From: Blastococcus sp. CT_GayMR19 | GTDB lineage: Bacteria; Actinomycetota; Actinomycetes; Mycobacteriales; Geodermatophilaceae | Direction of reading: 5' to 3' | DNA: 64,000 bases | Assembly: GCF_004570385.1 (NCBI RefSeq) | Contig: NZ_SPQL01000009.1 | Coordinates: forward strand, 143,689 to 207,688 | Shown here: positions 36,319-45,359 of the stretch, in pieces | How positions within the stretch are numbered: position 1 is the stretch's first letter | Layout: every line of letters begins with the position of its first letter | Program-made: the position numbers and the translations under genes | The notes under the pieces: generated by a model | What the model was told of the DNA's origin: nothing | The model's database searches: none | What the model saw: only the letters and a program-made list of their open reading frames with translations

Positions 36319-36717
36319 GTGAGTGCCGAACCGATCGATCCCGGGGTCATCGAACTGGCCGGCCGGGTGTTCGACCTGGCGCGCGGTGGCTACACCGAGG
36401 AGCTGGTGGCCTACGTCGACGCCGGAGTCCCGGTGAACCTCACCAACGACAAGGGCGACACCCTGCTGATCCTCGCGGCGTACCACCAGCACCCGGACAC
36501 GGTCGCGGCCCTGCTGGAGTGCAGCGCGGACCACTCGCGGGTCAACGACCGGGGCCAGACGGCGCTGGCGGCCGCGGTCTTCCGGCAGTCCGTCGAGACC
36601 GTGCAGCATCTCCTCGACGCGGGGGCCGACCCCGACGCCGGAGGCCCCAGCGCCCGGGCGACCGCCGCCTTCTTCGACCTCCCGGTCATGACCGATCTGC
36701 TGGCGGGTCACCCGTAG
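36319..36717 (+). CDS. Ankyrin-repeat protein
   Basis: A 132-residue cytoplasmic protein of three to four ankyrin repeats (GDTLLILAAYHQHPDTVAAL, then GQTALAAAVFRQSVETVQHL, with GADPDA turns). Such small proteins mediate protein-protein contacts; in some bacteria they accompany catalase and oxidative defence. The GTG start at 36319 follows TAGGCT by six bases, so it is probably leaderless. No partner is evident from neighbours. Confidence 0.9.
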   Translation: MSAEPIDPGVIELAGRVFDLARGGYTEELVAYVDAGVPVNLTNDKGDTLLILAAYHQHPDTVAALLECSADHSRVNDRGQTALAAAVFRQSVETVQHLLDAGADPDAGGPSARATAAFFDLPVMTDLLAGHP

Positions 36718-36773
36718 GAACGGTCCCGAGGCATGCGGTGATCGATCTCGGGTAGGCGACCAGGGGGAGTGGG

Positions 36774-38162
36774 GTGGGCATGTCAGTGCGGCCGGACGTG
36801 CGGAGCGGTGGCAAGGCCGCTCGCCCCGGGACCGTGCGCCCCGGGACGGACGGGGCGGCGACGGCCGACGTCCCGGCGTCGGATGCAGGTGTGCCTGCGG
36901 TCGACGCCGCCGCGCCGGCGGAGCCGGACACGACGGAGACCCCCGAGCCGTCGACGAGCGACGCGGCGTCGGGCTCGACATCGTTGGCGGCGCAACTGAC
37001 CGCCCCTGCGATACCGCGCTGGATCCTGCTCCTCGTCGGCCTCGCGACCGCGACGACCGCGGTAGCGGGGCTGCGCGCGGTGGCCTGGCTCGTGGCCCCG
37101 GTGTTCCTGGCCCTCGTCGTCGTCGTCGCCCTGGCACCCGTCCAGGGGTGGCTGCGGCGCATCGGCGTCCCCCGATGGCTGGCGACGACTGTGCTGCTGA
37201 TCCTCGTCTGGGCGGTGCTGCTGGCCTTCGTCGCGCTGCTGGTCGTCTCCGCGGCCCAGCTGGCGGCGCTGCTGCCCGACTACGCCGATCAGGCCGAGGT
37301 CCTCATCAACGAGGTCGTCACCGAGCTGAACACGGCAGGGCTCGTGTCCGGACAGCTCTCCGACCTGATCGGGCAGATCGACTACGGCCAGGTCGTCGGG
37401 CTGGCCACCGGGCTGCTCACCCAGCTCCTGGGCGCGGCCAGCACCCTCGTCCTGCTCCTGTCGGCGCTGGTGTTCATGGCGATCGAGTCCAGCGGCTTCC
37501 CCAGGCGGATGGCGCTGGTGGGGGAGGAGCGCCCGCACCTGCCGGTCGCGCTGACGCTCTTCACGCAGGGAACGCGCAGCTACCTGCTCGTGAGCACCGT
37601 CTTCGGCGCGATCGTGGCGGTCGGTGACTGGATCGCCCTGTCGATCATCGGGGTGCCGGCTGCCGCCATGTGGGGGTTGCTGGCGTTCGTCACCAACTAC
37701 GTGCCCAACATCGGGTTCGTCCTCGGGGTCATGCCACCCGCGCTCCTCGGTCTGCTGGCCGGCGGATGGAGCGAGCTGATCGCCATCGTGGTCGTGTACT
37801 CGCTGCTCAACTTCGTCGTGCAGACGCTGGTCCAGCCGCGGTTCATCGGCGACTCGGTCGGGCTCTCGATGACCGTCACGTTCATCGCGCTGCTCTTCTG
37901 GAGCTGGGTGCTCGGTGCCCTGGGTGCGCTCCTGGCGATCCCGTTGACACTGCTGGTCAAGGCCCTGCTGGTGGACGTCGACCCACGGGGCCACTGGCTG
38001 GACACGCTGCTCCGCGAGGAACCGCGGGCCCCGCGGACCATGCGGGCCCGGCGGCGCATGGTCGCGCGGCGGGCCGCTCTGGCCTCCGTGCGGCGGCTGC
38101 ACCATCCGCGCCGGGCGGCCCACCCGGTGGACGCCGTCGACGACCCGTCCGGCCCCGTCTGA
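36774..38162 (+). CDS. AI-2E family transporter, second paralogue
   Basis: A 462-residue PerM/TqsA-superfamily protein. A disordered, Asp/Pro/Ala-rich N-terminus (about 1-78) leads to helices from about residue 80. The family pattern NYVPNIGFVLGVMPPALLGLL and QTLVQPRFIGDSVGLS is clear, and a strongly basic C-terminal tail follows. It is as distant from the 28648 paralogue as unrelated family members, so they are not recent duplicates. GTG 36774 has GGGGGAG at good distance; ATG 36780 is an alternative. Substrate unknown. Confidence 0.9.
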   Translation: MGMSVRPDVRSGGKAARPGTVRPGTDGAATADVPASDAGVPAVDAAAPAEPDTTETPEPSTSDAASGSTSLAAQLTAPAIPRWILLLVGLATATTAVAGLRAVAWLVAPVFLALVVVVALAPVQGWLRRIGVPRWLATTVLLILVWAVLLAFVALLVVSAAQLAALLPDYADQAEVLINEVVTELNTAGLVSGQLSDLIGQIDYGQVVGLATGLLTQLLGAASTLVLLLSALVFMAIESSGFPRRMALVGEERPHLPVALTLFTQGTRSYLLVSTVFGAIVAVGDWIALSIIGVPAAAMWGLLAFVTNYVPNIGFVLGVMPPALLGLLAGGWSELIAIVVVYSLLNFVVQTLVQPRFIGDSVGLSMTVTFIALLFWSWVLGALGALLAIPLTLLVKALLVDVDPRGHWLDTLLREEPRAPRTMRARRRMVARRAALASVRRLHHPRRAAHPVDAVDDPSGPV

Positions 38163-38274
38163 TCCGTCTCTTGGCGCAGGTCAGCACGCGTGTCGCGGAA
38201 TTCCAGAGCGGTGCTCCGCGTTGGAGATCGTGTGCGGACCGGCGCTCCTGCGCGCCCCCGCGGAGGAGGCAGAC

Positions 38275-38538
38275 ATGAAGGGCGACCGGGTCGAGATCGT
38301 GATCGACGCCAGCGGGAGCACGCGGACCTACGACATCGAGGCGACGCGGGCCGGCCGGCGAGTGGAGGTCACCCATGGGCGTGGGCTGGTCGAGGTGACC
38401 GAGACGACGCGCGGTGGGACGCCGGTGCGCACCGCCAGGTTCATGGCCGGGCGGGTCCTGGCGCTCGTGGAGCACCCGGCACCGCGGCCGGCACTGGCCG
38501 ACGACGCCGCGGTCACCGGTCTGCGTCCGTCGGCCTGA
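38275..38538 (+). CDS. Small conserved hypothetical protein
   Basis: An 87-residue beta-rich protein (VEIVIDASGSTRTYDIEATR, then VEVTETTRGGTPVRTARFMA). It has no membrane segment or cysteine. GGAGGAGG immediately upstream of ATG 38275 is a strong ribosome site and argues that the gene is real. No family recognised. Confidence 0.65.
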   Translation: MKGDRVEIVIDASGSTRTYDIEATRAGRRVEVTHGRGLVEVTETTRGGTPVRTARFMAGRVLALVEHPAPRPALADDAAVTGLRPSA

Positions 38539-38641
38539 CACCCGGCGGGCGAGCGGCCGGCTCAGGGGCCTGCGCGCAGGCGGTGGACGTGTGCGGTAGA
38601 CCTTGCACGCCCGTTCGCCGTCCCCCCGGAGGTTCCGTCCC

Positions 38642-39061
38642 GTGCTGGAGAGCATCGGCTACGCCGTCGCCTATACCGGGGTCGGCATCGCGCTGCTGAC
38701 CCTGGGCTTCTTCGCCCTCGACCTGTTGACACCCGGCCACCTCGGCCGGCACATCTACGAGCACCGGTCGGTCAACGCCGCCGTGACGCTCGCCGCAGGC
38801 TTCCTGGGCCAGGGCGCGATCGTCTTCGCCAGCATCTGGATCAGCGGCACCAGCGGGTTCGGTCAGGCCCTGCTCTACACCGTCGTCTTCGGGATCCTGG
38901 GGGTCGTGCTCCAGGCGGCCGCGTTCGTCGTCCTCGACCTGATCACCCCCGGGCGGCTCGGTGAGCACCTGATGGAGAAGGCGTTCCACCCCGCCTGCCT
39001 GGTCAGCGCCGCGGTCCAGCTGGCCGTGGCCGCGATCATCGTCGCGAGCATCTGGCCCTGA
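38642..39061 (+). CDS. DUF350 family membrane protein
   Basis: A 139-residue protein with four hydrophobic helices and the duplicated half pattern typical of DUF350: DLLTPGHLGRHIYE in the first half and DLITPGRLGEHLMEKAF in the second. The family is of unknown function and sometimes sits beside membrane-stress or polyamine genes. GTG 38642 is chosen because GGAGG stands nine bases upstream. Confidence 0.87.
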   Translation: MLESIGYAVAYTGVGIALLTLGFFALDLLTPGHLGRHIYEHRSVNAAVTLAAGFLGQGAIVFASIWISGTSGFGQALLYTVVFGILGVVLQAAAFVVLDLITPGRLGEHLMEKAFHPACLVSAAVQLAVAAIIVASIWP

Positions 39062-39173
39062 CCCGGCCTCCCTCGGAGCTCCCGCTACCTCTAAGTAACC
39101 TGACGGTGGCAGCTCGGCCCGCGCCGCGGCGCACGAGCCCGGCACAGCCGGCAACCAGACGAAGGGAACCAAC

Positions 39174-39950
39174 ATGGGCGAGGCAGGCACCACCGGGGCG
39201 ACGTCCCGCGTGGCCATCGTGACCGGAGCGGCGCGCGGCATCGGCGCCGCGACCGCCGTCCGGCTGGCGCAGGACGGGTTCGCCGTCGCCGTCCTCGACC
39301 TGGACGAGGCCGCCGCGAAGGGCACCGTCGAGGCGATCGAGGCCGCCGGCGGCCGGGCGCTCGCCGTCGGCGCCGACGTGAGCGACGCCGAGCAGGTCGA
39401 GACCGCGGTCAACCGGGTCGCGGCCGAGCTCGGCCCGCCGACGGTGCTGGTGAACAACGCAGGCGTCCTGCGGGACAACATGCTGTTCAAGATGTCCGAC
39501 TCGGACTGGGACATCGTCATGAACGTGCACCTGCGCGGTGCCTTCCTCATGACCCGGGCCGTCCAGAAGCACATGATCGAGGCCAAGTGGGGCCGGATCG
39601 TGAGCATGTCCAGCGTCTCGGCGCTGGGCAACCGCGGCCAGGCCAACTACTCCACGGCCAAGGCCGGCCTGCAGGGGTTCACCAAGACGGTGGCGATCGA
39701 GCTGGGCAAGTTCGGGGTCACCGCCAACGCCATCGCGCCCGGGTTCATCCAGACCGAGATGACCAAGTCCACGGCCGACCGGATGGGCATCCCGTTCGAC
39801 GACTTCATCAAGGGTGCCGCCGCGCAGATCCCGGTGGCCCGGGTCGGCCAGCCGGAGGACATCGCGCACCTGGTGTCCTTCCTCGTCAGCGAGGGCGCGG
39901 GCTTCGTGTCCGGTCAGGTCGTCTACGCGGCCGGCGGTCCGCGGGTCTGA
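39174..39950 (+). CDS. fabG: 3-oxoacyl-ACP reductase FabG-like SDR
   Basis: A 258-residue short-chain reductase: TGAARGIGAA cofactor loop near residue 17, NNAG, and the Ser-Tyr-Lys active site in SMSSVSALGNRGQANYSTAK. It resembles FabG4/acetoacetyl-CoA-reductase-type enzymes more than the FAS-II fabG at 6215. The crotonase downstream on the same strand suggests a role in beta-oxidation-like acyl metabolism. The 112 bases upstream include TCTAAGTAACCTGAC, an AT-richer spot likely to be its promoter or an operator. Confidence 0.9.
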   Translation: MGEAGTTGATSRVAIVTGAARGIGAATAVRLAQDGFAVAVLDLDEAAAKGTVEAIEAAGGRALAVGADVSDAEQVETAVNRVAAELGPPTVLVNNAGVLRDNMLFKMSDSDWDIVMNVHLRGAFLMTRAVQKHMIEAKWGRIVSMSSVSALGNRGQANYSTAKAGLQGFTKTVAIELGKFGVTANAIAPGFIQTEMTKSTADRMGIPFDDFIKGAAAQIPVARVGQPEDIAHLVSFLVSEGAGFVSGQVVYAAGGPRV

Positions 39951-39965
39951 GCTCCGCAGCTCCCC

Positions 39966-40002
39966 GCGGGGCCCGGGCAGCCACTGGCCGCCCGGGCCCC
40001 GC
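39966..40002 (+). terminator. Hairpin between fabG-like gene and crotonase
   Basis: A perfect 13-bp stem (39966-39978 with 39990-40002) with an 11-base loop, placed just before the crotonase ribosome site, without a T run. It may terminate the SDR transcript or reduce read-through into the crotonase gene. Confidence 0.7.
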
Positions 40003-40026
40003 GCCGTTCCGGCCCAGAGGAGAACC

Positions 40027-40791
40027 GTGTCCGACGAGGTACTGGTCGAGCGCCGCGGCGCCGTGCAGGTCATCACCATCAACCGGCCGCAGGCACGCAA
40101 CGCCCTCGACGCCGCGGTCGCGCGCGGGGTCGCCGACGCGGTCGACGAGCTCGACGCGTCCGACGCGCTGCGGGCCGGCGTGCTCACCGGGGCGGGCGGG
40201 ACCTTCTCGGCCGGCATGGACCTCAAGGCGTTCCTGCGCGGTGAGGTCCCGGCGATCGAGGGCCGCGGGCTGTGCGGGATCACGGTCACGCCGCCGCGCA
40301 AGCCACTGCTGGCCGCGGTCGAGGGCTGGGCGCTGGCCGGTGGCTTCGAGCTGGTCCTCGCCTGCGATCTCGTGGTCGCGGGACGGACGGCGCGGTTCGG
40401 GGTGCCCGAGGTGACCCGGTCACTGGTCGCCGCCGGGGGAGCCGCCCTCCTGCTGCCCCAGCGTGTGCCGCGGGCCGTCGCGCTGGAGATGCTCCTGACC
40501 GGCGAGCCGATCGACGCCGAGCGGGCTGCTGCCGTCGGTCTGGTCAACCGGGTCGTCGACGAGGGGAGCGCGCTGGAGGCCGCGGTGCAGCTGGCCGGGG
40601 TCATCGCGGCGAACGGACCGCTGGCCGTGGCGGCGACGAAGCGGATCGTGCAGTCGGCGCCGTCCTGGGCTCCGGAGGACGCCTGGGCCCGCCAGGACGA
40701 GATCGTCGCGCCCGCCTTCGCCTCCGAGGACGCCCGGGAGGGATCCACGGCCTTCGCCGAGCGCCGCGCGCCCGTCTGGCGCGGCCGCTGA
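40027..40791 (+). CDS. Enoyl-CoA hydratase/isomerase (crotonase) family
   Basis: A 254-residue crotonase. The oxyanion-hole segments are AGGTFSAGMDLKAF and AVEGWALAGGFELVLACDL. At the two catalytic Glu positions of true hydratases the sequence reads differently (VPEVTRSLVAAGGA), so it may be an isomerase or a different CoA-ester lyase. The GTG at 40027 follows AGAGGAG. It sits after the FabG-like SDR behind a hairpin. Confidence 0.9.
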   Translation: MSDEVLVERRGAVQVITINRPQARNALDAAVARGVADAVDELDASDALRAGVLTGAGGTFSAGMDLKAFLRGEVPAIEGRGLCGITVTPPRKPLLAAVEGWALAGGFELVLACDLVVAGRTARFGVPEVTRSLVAAGGAALLLPQRVPRAVALEMLLTGEPIDAERAAAVGLVNRVVDEGSALEAAVQLAGVIAANGPLAVAATKRIVQSAPSWAPEDAWARQDEIVAPAFASEDAREGSTAFAERRAPVWRGR

Positions 40792-40830
40792 GCGACGTCC
40801 GCGATCCGGCCGTCGAGTTCTCCGGAACCC

Positions 40831-41508
40831 GTGGCCCGTCCCGTGCGGCTGGGGAACGTGCGGCGGGGACGCGGGGTTGGACAGTGCGTGGAACGGTTTC
40901 CCCTGCGGCTCGTCGTCCTCGGTGACTCGATCGGCTTCGGCACCGGGGCGCTGCGCGTCGAGGACACGCTTGGCCGCCGCCTGGCCACCGCCCTGACCAC
41001 GGACGGCTTCGACGTCGACCTGCACGTCGTGGCCGTCCCCGGCGCCGCCTCGCGGGACCTCGCGGCCCAGGTCCGGCGCGCCGGGCCGCTGGACGCCGAC
41101 GTCGCCGTCATCGTGATCGGCGCCAACGACCTGGCCCGCTTCGTCCCGCCGGGGCAGGCCGCGGCGTCGCTCGCCTCGGCCGTCACCGCGCTGCGCACCT
41201 CCGGCGCCGACGTCGTCGTCGTGCCCGCGCCCGACATGTCCTCGGTGCCGTTCGTGCCGCCGGCCTTCCGGGCCGCGGTGCGGGCGGCGTCCCAGCAGTT
41301 GCAGCAGCACCAGGCCGCCGCGGTGGAGGCCGCCGGCGGCCGCATGGCGGCGGTCCACGAGGTCGGAATGGCCTTCGCCGGCGATCCGGCGATGTTCTCC
41401 GCCGACCGGTTCCACCCCTCCTCGGCGGGTTACGCCGCCATCGCGGCCGCCCTCACGCCCGCCGTGCTCGCCGCCGCGCGATCCCGGCGGGGGAACGCAG
41501 CGGCCTGA
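40831..41508 (+). CDS. SGNH/GDSL-type esterase
   Basis: A 225-residue SGNH hydrolase: block I LVVLGDSIGFGTG with the nucleophile Ser, block III GANDLARF, and block V DRFHPSSAGYAAI with the catalytic Asp and His. These enzymes deacylate lipids, glycans or small esters. There is no signal peptide in the core. The start is unclear: GTG 40831 gives an Arg-rich 19-residue extension and GTG 40888 begins right at the fold; neither has a strong ribosome site. Confidence 0.87.
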   Translation: MARPVRLGNVRRGRGVGQCVERFPLRLVVLGDSIGFGTGALRVEDTLGRRLATALTTDGFDVDLHVVAVPGAASRDLAAQVRRAGPLDADVAVIVIGANDLARFVPPGQAAASLASAVTALRTSGADVVVVPAPDMSSVPFVPPAFRAAVRAASQQLQQHQAAAVEAAGGRMAAVHEVGMAFAGDPAMFSADRFHPSSAGYAAIAAALTPAVLAAARSRRGNAAA

Positions 41509-41514
41509 CCGCCG

Positions 41515-42681
41515 TCAGGCCGGGGCCACCGCGGGGCGCCAGCGGGCCGACAGCGGCTCCACGAGCCGGGTCAGCACCGGCCCGCTGACCGCCATCAGCA
41601 GGACGTAGCCGGTCGCGACCGGCCCGATCTCCGGGATCCCGGCGGCCGCGGCCATCCCTGCGATGACGATGGAGAACTCGCCGCGGGCCACGAGCGCGGT
41701 GCCGGCGCGCAGCCGGCCGGGTACCGCCACGCCGTCGCGCCGGGCGGCGAACCAGCCCGTGCCGACCTTGGTGGCGGTCGTGACGACGGCGAGTGCGACG
41801 GCCACCGGCAGCGCAGGCAGGATCTCCCCAGGGTCGGTGGCCAGACCGAAGGCGACGAAGAAGAGGGCGGCGAACAGGTCCCGCAGGGGGCCGAGGATCG
41901 CCCGTGCCCGCTCCGCGAAGGACGCCGGCAGGGCCAGCCCGACCAGGAACGCGCCCACGGCGGCCGAGGCACCCATGGCCTGCGCGAGCCCGGCGACGAG
42001 CAGGGTCAGCCCCACCAGCCGGAGCAGCACCTGCTCGTCGTCCTCGTGGCTGAGCAGCCGGCCGAGCCGGTGGCCGTGCCGTTGAGCGGCGAGCAGCACG
42101 AGGAGCACGGCCCCGACGGCCAGGGCGACGCCGGCGACGGCCGACCCCGGACCCTCACCGGCCAGCGCGACCACGAGCATGGGCAGGAACAGGGCCATCG
42201 CGAGGTCCTCGAGCACGAGCACCGAGAGCACGGCCGGTGTCTCACGGTTGGCCAGCCGGCCCAGGTCGCCCAGCAGACGCGCCACGATGCCGGACGAGGA
42301 GATCCAGGTGACCCCGGCAAGGGCGAGCGCACCCTCCCAGGGCAGGCCGAGGAGGAGCCCGGCCACGAATCCCGGCGGCGCGTTGAGCACCAGGTCGACG
42401 ACGCCGGAGGGGGCGTGCCGGCGGAACGAGCTGAACAGCTCTCCGGCCGAGAACTCCAGGCCCAGCGTGAGCAGCAGCAGCACGACGCCGATCTCCGCGG
42501 CCGCGGCGAGGAACGGCTCGGCGGTCGTCAGCGGCACCACCCCGCCCTCCCCGAGGGCCAGCGCGGCGACCAGGACGAAGGGGATCGGCGACAGCCCCAG
42601 CCTGCGGGCGGCCAGGCCCAGGACGGAGATCCCGAGGAAGAGCAGGCCGAGTTCGAGCAGGAGCGCGGAGACGTGGTCCAC
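41515..42681 (-). CDS. K+/H+ antiporter membrane subunit (CPA2, KhtU-like)
   Basis: A 388-residue monovalent-cation/proton antiporter with about 12 helices; LTLGLEFSAGEL and GAFLVGLALPAS are CPA2 signatures. The nine-base gap to the upstream regulatory gene and the absence of a fused TrkA domain match the two-subunit KhtTU design, which exports K+ to protect against alkaline or electrophile stress. The ATG at 42681 is preceded by the end of the regulator. Confidence 0.9.
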   Translation of the reverse strand: MDHVSALLLELGLLFLGISVLGLAARRLGLSPIPFVLVAALALGEGGVVPLTTAEPFLAAAAEIGVVLLLLTLGLEFSAGELFSSFRRHAPSGVVDLVLNAPPGFVAGLLLGLPWEGALALAGVTWISSSGIVARLLGDLGRLANRETPAVLSVLVLEDLAMALFLPMLVVALAGEGPGSAVAGVALAVGAVLLVLLAAQRHGHRLGRLLSHEDDEQVLLRLVGLTLLVAGLAQAMGASAAVGAFLVGLALPASFAERARAILGPLRDLFAALFFVAFGLATDPGEILPALPVAVALAVVTTATKVGTGWFAARRDGVAVPGRLRAGTALVARGEFSIVIAGMAAAAGIPEIGPVATGYVLLMAVSGPVLTRLVEPLSARWRPAVAPA

Positions 42682-42689
42682 GCCGGCGC

Positions 42690-43175
42690 CTAGACCTGCC
42701 CGGACAGGCGCCGGGCGAGCTGCTCCAGGCCTTCGCTCGAGCCGATGGCCACCAGGACGTCGCCGGCGCGGAGCTGGTCCGCGGGCGTGGGCGAGGGCAC
42801 GACGTCGGCGTCGCGCACGATCGCGACGATCGAGCAGCCCGTGAGGGTGCGGGCGCGGGTGTCGCCCAGCGACCGCCCGTCGAACGGCGACCCGGGCTGG
42901 ATGGGGATCCGCGCCGACTGCAGCCCGGGCACCTCCTTGGAGAGGTCGGCGAACCGCTTGGTCAGCCGGGGTGCGCCCAGCACGTCCGCGACGGCGTCGG
43001 CTTCCTCGGCGTTGAGCCGGAACACGCCGCGGGCACGGTCGGGGTCGTGCCGGTCGTACACCGCGATCTCGGCGCCGCCGTCGCGCTGGACGACGATGCC
43101 GAGCAGCTGACCGGAACGGGTCCTCAGCTCGTACCGGACACCCACGCCGGGCAGCAGTGTCTCCTCGAGTTCCAC
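42690..43175 (-). CDS. K+/H+ antiporter regulatory subunit (KhtT-like, RCK_C)
   Basis: A 161-residue cytosolic regulator: an N-terminal KhtT-like beta domain (LPGVGVRYELRTRSGQLLGI) and a C-terminal TrkA-C/RCK_C domain (about 78-155, RIPIQPGSPFDGRSLGDTRA, ending VLVAIGSSEGLEQL). It should gate the antiporter encoded just downstream, probably in response to nucleotides such as c-di-AMP or pH, as reported for Bacillus KhtT. The start at 43175 is the first codon giving the MELEETLLPGVG-type N-terminus. Confidence 0.9.
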   Translation of the reverse strand: MELEETLLPGVGVRYELRTRSGQLLGIVVQRDGGAEIAVYDRHDPDRARGVFRLNAEEADAVADVLGAPRLTKRFADLSKEVPGLQSARIPIQPGSPFDGRSLGDTRARTLTGCSIVAIVRDADVVPSPTPADQLRAGDVLVAIGSSEGLEQLARRLSGQV

Positions 43176-43289
43176 CCCGGGATCGTCGCAGAGGGCGGCC
43201 GGGGCAGCCGATGGGACGGCCGCGCCGTCAGGGACCCCACGGACGGCGCCGGTCGCCGAGCCGTGCGGCCGGGACCGCGCCGACCCGCC

Positions 43290-45104
43290 TCAGGCGCGGT
43301 GGTGCACCTCCTGGAGGCCGTGCACCGGCGTCGGGATGCCCACCTGGCGGGCCTTGAGCTGCAGCGCCAGGTAGAGCGAGTAGTGGCGGGACTGGTGCAG
43401 GTTGCCGCCGTGGAACCACAGCGCCTCCTGCTGGGTGGGCTTCCACATGTTCCGCTGCTCGCCCTCCCACGGGCCGGGGTCCTTCGTCGTCCCCGATCCG
43501 AGCCCCCAGACCTTGCCGACCGTGTCGGCGACCTCCTGCGAGATGAGATCGGCGGCCCAGCCGTTCATCGAGCCGTAGCCGGTGGCGTAGACCACCAGGT
43601 CGGCCTCGAGCTCCGTCCCGTCCTCGAGGACGACGGCGTGCTCGCGCAGCTCGCGGACGCCGCCGTGCGCCAGCTTCACGCTGCCGTTCGCGACGAGCTC
43701 GGAGGCCCCCACGTCGATGTAGTAGCCGGAGCCGCGGCGCAGGTACTTCATGAAGAGGCCGGAGTCGTCCTCGCCGAAGTCCAGCCAGAAGCCGGCCTCC
43801 TCCAGCCGCCGGTAGAAGTCGGCGTCGCGCTCCCGGATGGCGTCGTACACCGGCTTCTGGAACTCGTGCATGATCCGGTACGGCAGCGACGCGAAGATCA
43901 TGTCCGCCTTGTGCGTGGTCACGCCCGCGGCGAGGGCACGCTCGGAGTACAGGTCACCGAGGCCCAGGTCCATCAGCGAGTCCGACCGCACGATGTGCGT
44001 CGACGAGCGCTGGACCATGGTCACGTCGGCCCCGTGCTCCCAGAGCGCCGCGGCGATGTCGTGCGCCGAGTTGTTGGAGCCGATGATGACCGCCTTGCGC
44101 CCGCGGTAGGCATCCGGGCCCGGGTGCCGCGAGGAGTGGTGCTGGTCGCCCAGGAACCGGTCCTGGCCGGGAATGGCGGGCACGTGCGGCTTCCCGGACA
44201 TCCCGGTGGCCAGCACCAGCTGCTTGGGCCGCAGCGTGACCTCGCCCCCGTCCCGCTCGACGACGACGGTCCACTCCTGCGTGTCCTCGTGGTAGGTCGC
44301 CTTCGTCACCGTGCTGGAGCCCCAGTAGTTGACCTCCATGACCCGCACGTACATCTCGAGCCAGTCGGCGATCTTGTCCTTCGGGGAGAAGACCGGCCAG
44401 TTCCTGGGGAAGTCGAGGTAGGGCAGGTGGTCGTACCAGACCGGGTCGTGCAGGCAGAGCGACTTGTAGCGGTTGCGCCACTGGTCGCCGGGGCGGGGGT
44501 GCCGGTCGATGACGATGTGCGGGACGTCCAGCTGGCGCAGCCGGGCGCCCAGTGCGATGCCGCCCTGACCGCCGCCGACCACGACGACGTACGGCTGGGT
44601 GGTCCGGCCCAGCTCCTCGACCTCGCTGCGCCGCTTCTCCAGCCACGTCTGCCGGTCGCGCTGGACGCCGTGCTCGGCGCCCATCGGCCGGCGCTCGCTC
44701 AGCGGCTCCTCGTGGCCCTTGAGCTCGTAGAGGCTGGTCAGCAGGGTGAACGCCTTGCCGTCGACGAGCCGGACCAGGCCCCGCCCGCGGCCCACCGCGG
44801 TCTCGAACTCGATCCACGCGGTCGTGACGCCGTCCGCCTCGGTCGGCTCCTCGCTGGTCGTGAAGCCGCTGGGATCGGTGGTGTCGAGCGTCGCCCGCAG
44901 CAGGTCCCGGACCCCGTCCGGGCCCTCGACGGTGGTGATGTTCCAGGTGAAGGAGACGAGGTCCCGCCAGAAGCTGACCGCGGCGAACATCTCCGCGGCG
45001 CGGTCGACGTCCCGTGCGCGGAGGGCGTCCTCGAAGCCGGTCAGCCAGGTGTCGACCGAACCGGCCGGAGTGGTCGAAGCGGGGCGGTCGAGGATGTCGG
45101 TCAC
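43290..45104 (-). CDS. Flavin-dependent monooxygenase with NTF2-like domain, copy 1
   Basis: A 604-residue FAD/NAD(P)H monooxygenase. Residues about 15-135 are an NTF2/SnoaL-like domain; the FAD Rossmann motif GGGQGG is at 177-182 and the NADP one (IIGSNNSAHDI) at 341-350. FLGDQHHSSRH (317-327) follows the FxGxxxHxxxH pattern close to the Baeyer-Villiger/FMO fingerprint. Expected chemistry is NADPH-driven oxygenation of a ketone, amine or sulfide; substrate unknown. The GTG start at 45104 overlaps the stop of a six-codon leader frame. It is the last gene of a five-gene minus-strand run and a tandem paralogue of the next gene. Confidence 0.9.
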   Translation of the reverse strand: MTDILDRPASTTPAGSVDTWLTGFEDALRARDVDRAAEMFAAVSFWRDLVSFTWNITTVEGPDGVRDLLRATLDTTDPSGFTTSEEPTEADGVTTAWIEFETAVGRGRGLVRLVDGKAFTLLTSLYELKGHEEPLSERRPMGAEHGVQRDRQTWLEKRRSEVEELGRTTQPYVVVVGGGQGGIALGARLRQLDVPHIVIDRHPRPGDQWRNRYKSLCLHDPVWYDHLPYLDFPRNWPVFSPKDKIADWLEMYVRVMEVNYWGSSTVTKATYHEDTQEWTVVVERDGGEVTLRPKQLVLATGMSGKPHVPAIPGQDRFLGDQHHSSRHPGPDAYRGRKAVIIGSNNSAHDIAAALWEHGADVTMVQRSSTHIVRSDSLMDLGLGDLYSERALAAGVTTHKADMIFASLPYRIMHEFQKPVYDAIRERDADFYRRLEEAGFWLDFGEDDSGLFMKYLRRGSGYYIDVGASELVANGSVKLAHGGVRELREHAVVLEDGTELEADLVVYATGYGSMNGWAADLISQEVADTVGKVWGLGSGTTKDPGPWEGEQRNMWKPTQQEALWFHGGNLHQSRHYSLYLALQLKARQVGIPTPVHGLQEVHHRA

Positions 45105-45121
45105 GATGTCGCTCCTGCCAT
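45101..45121 (-). promoter_or_regulatory. Six-codon leader ORF coupled to monooxygenase start
   Basis: TAGGAG, five bases before ATG 45121, precedes the frame MAGATS, whose stop overlaps the monooxygenase GTG (GTGA). Such a mini-frame could couple translation re-initiation to the main gene. Confidence 0.4.
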
Positions 45122-45359
45122 AGCTGTCTCCTACGTCTCCACGCCGGTCGCGCGATCCGTCACTGCCGCCTCGGCCGGCTCGTTGCCGCCCGCACGCTGC
45201 GGCCGCGACGCCGGAAGCTCTCGGCGGTGCACACCACGATCGTGCGCCGACGACCGTAGGTCCGCCGGGCGACCGCCGTCCAGGGTCGCGTCGACGGAGT
45301 CCGGCGGCGCGCCGCGCAGGGAGGCCGGCACCGCCGGCGGGGTCGTGCCGGCCGGGCGC

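Noticed and set aside
36774..38162. Recent duplication of the AI-2E transporter at 28648
   Set aside because: The two proteins share only family motifs and differ in tails and loops, so they are old paralogues.
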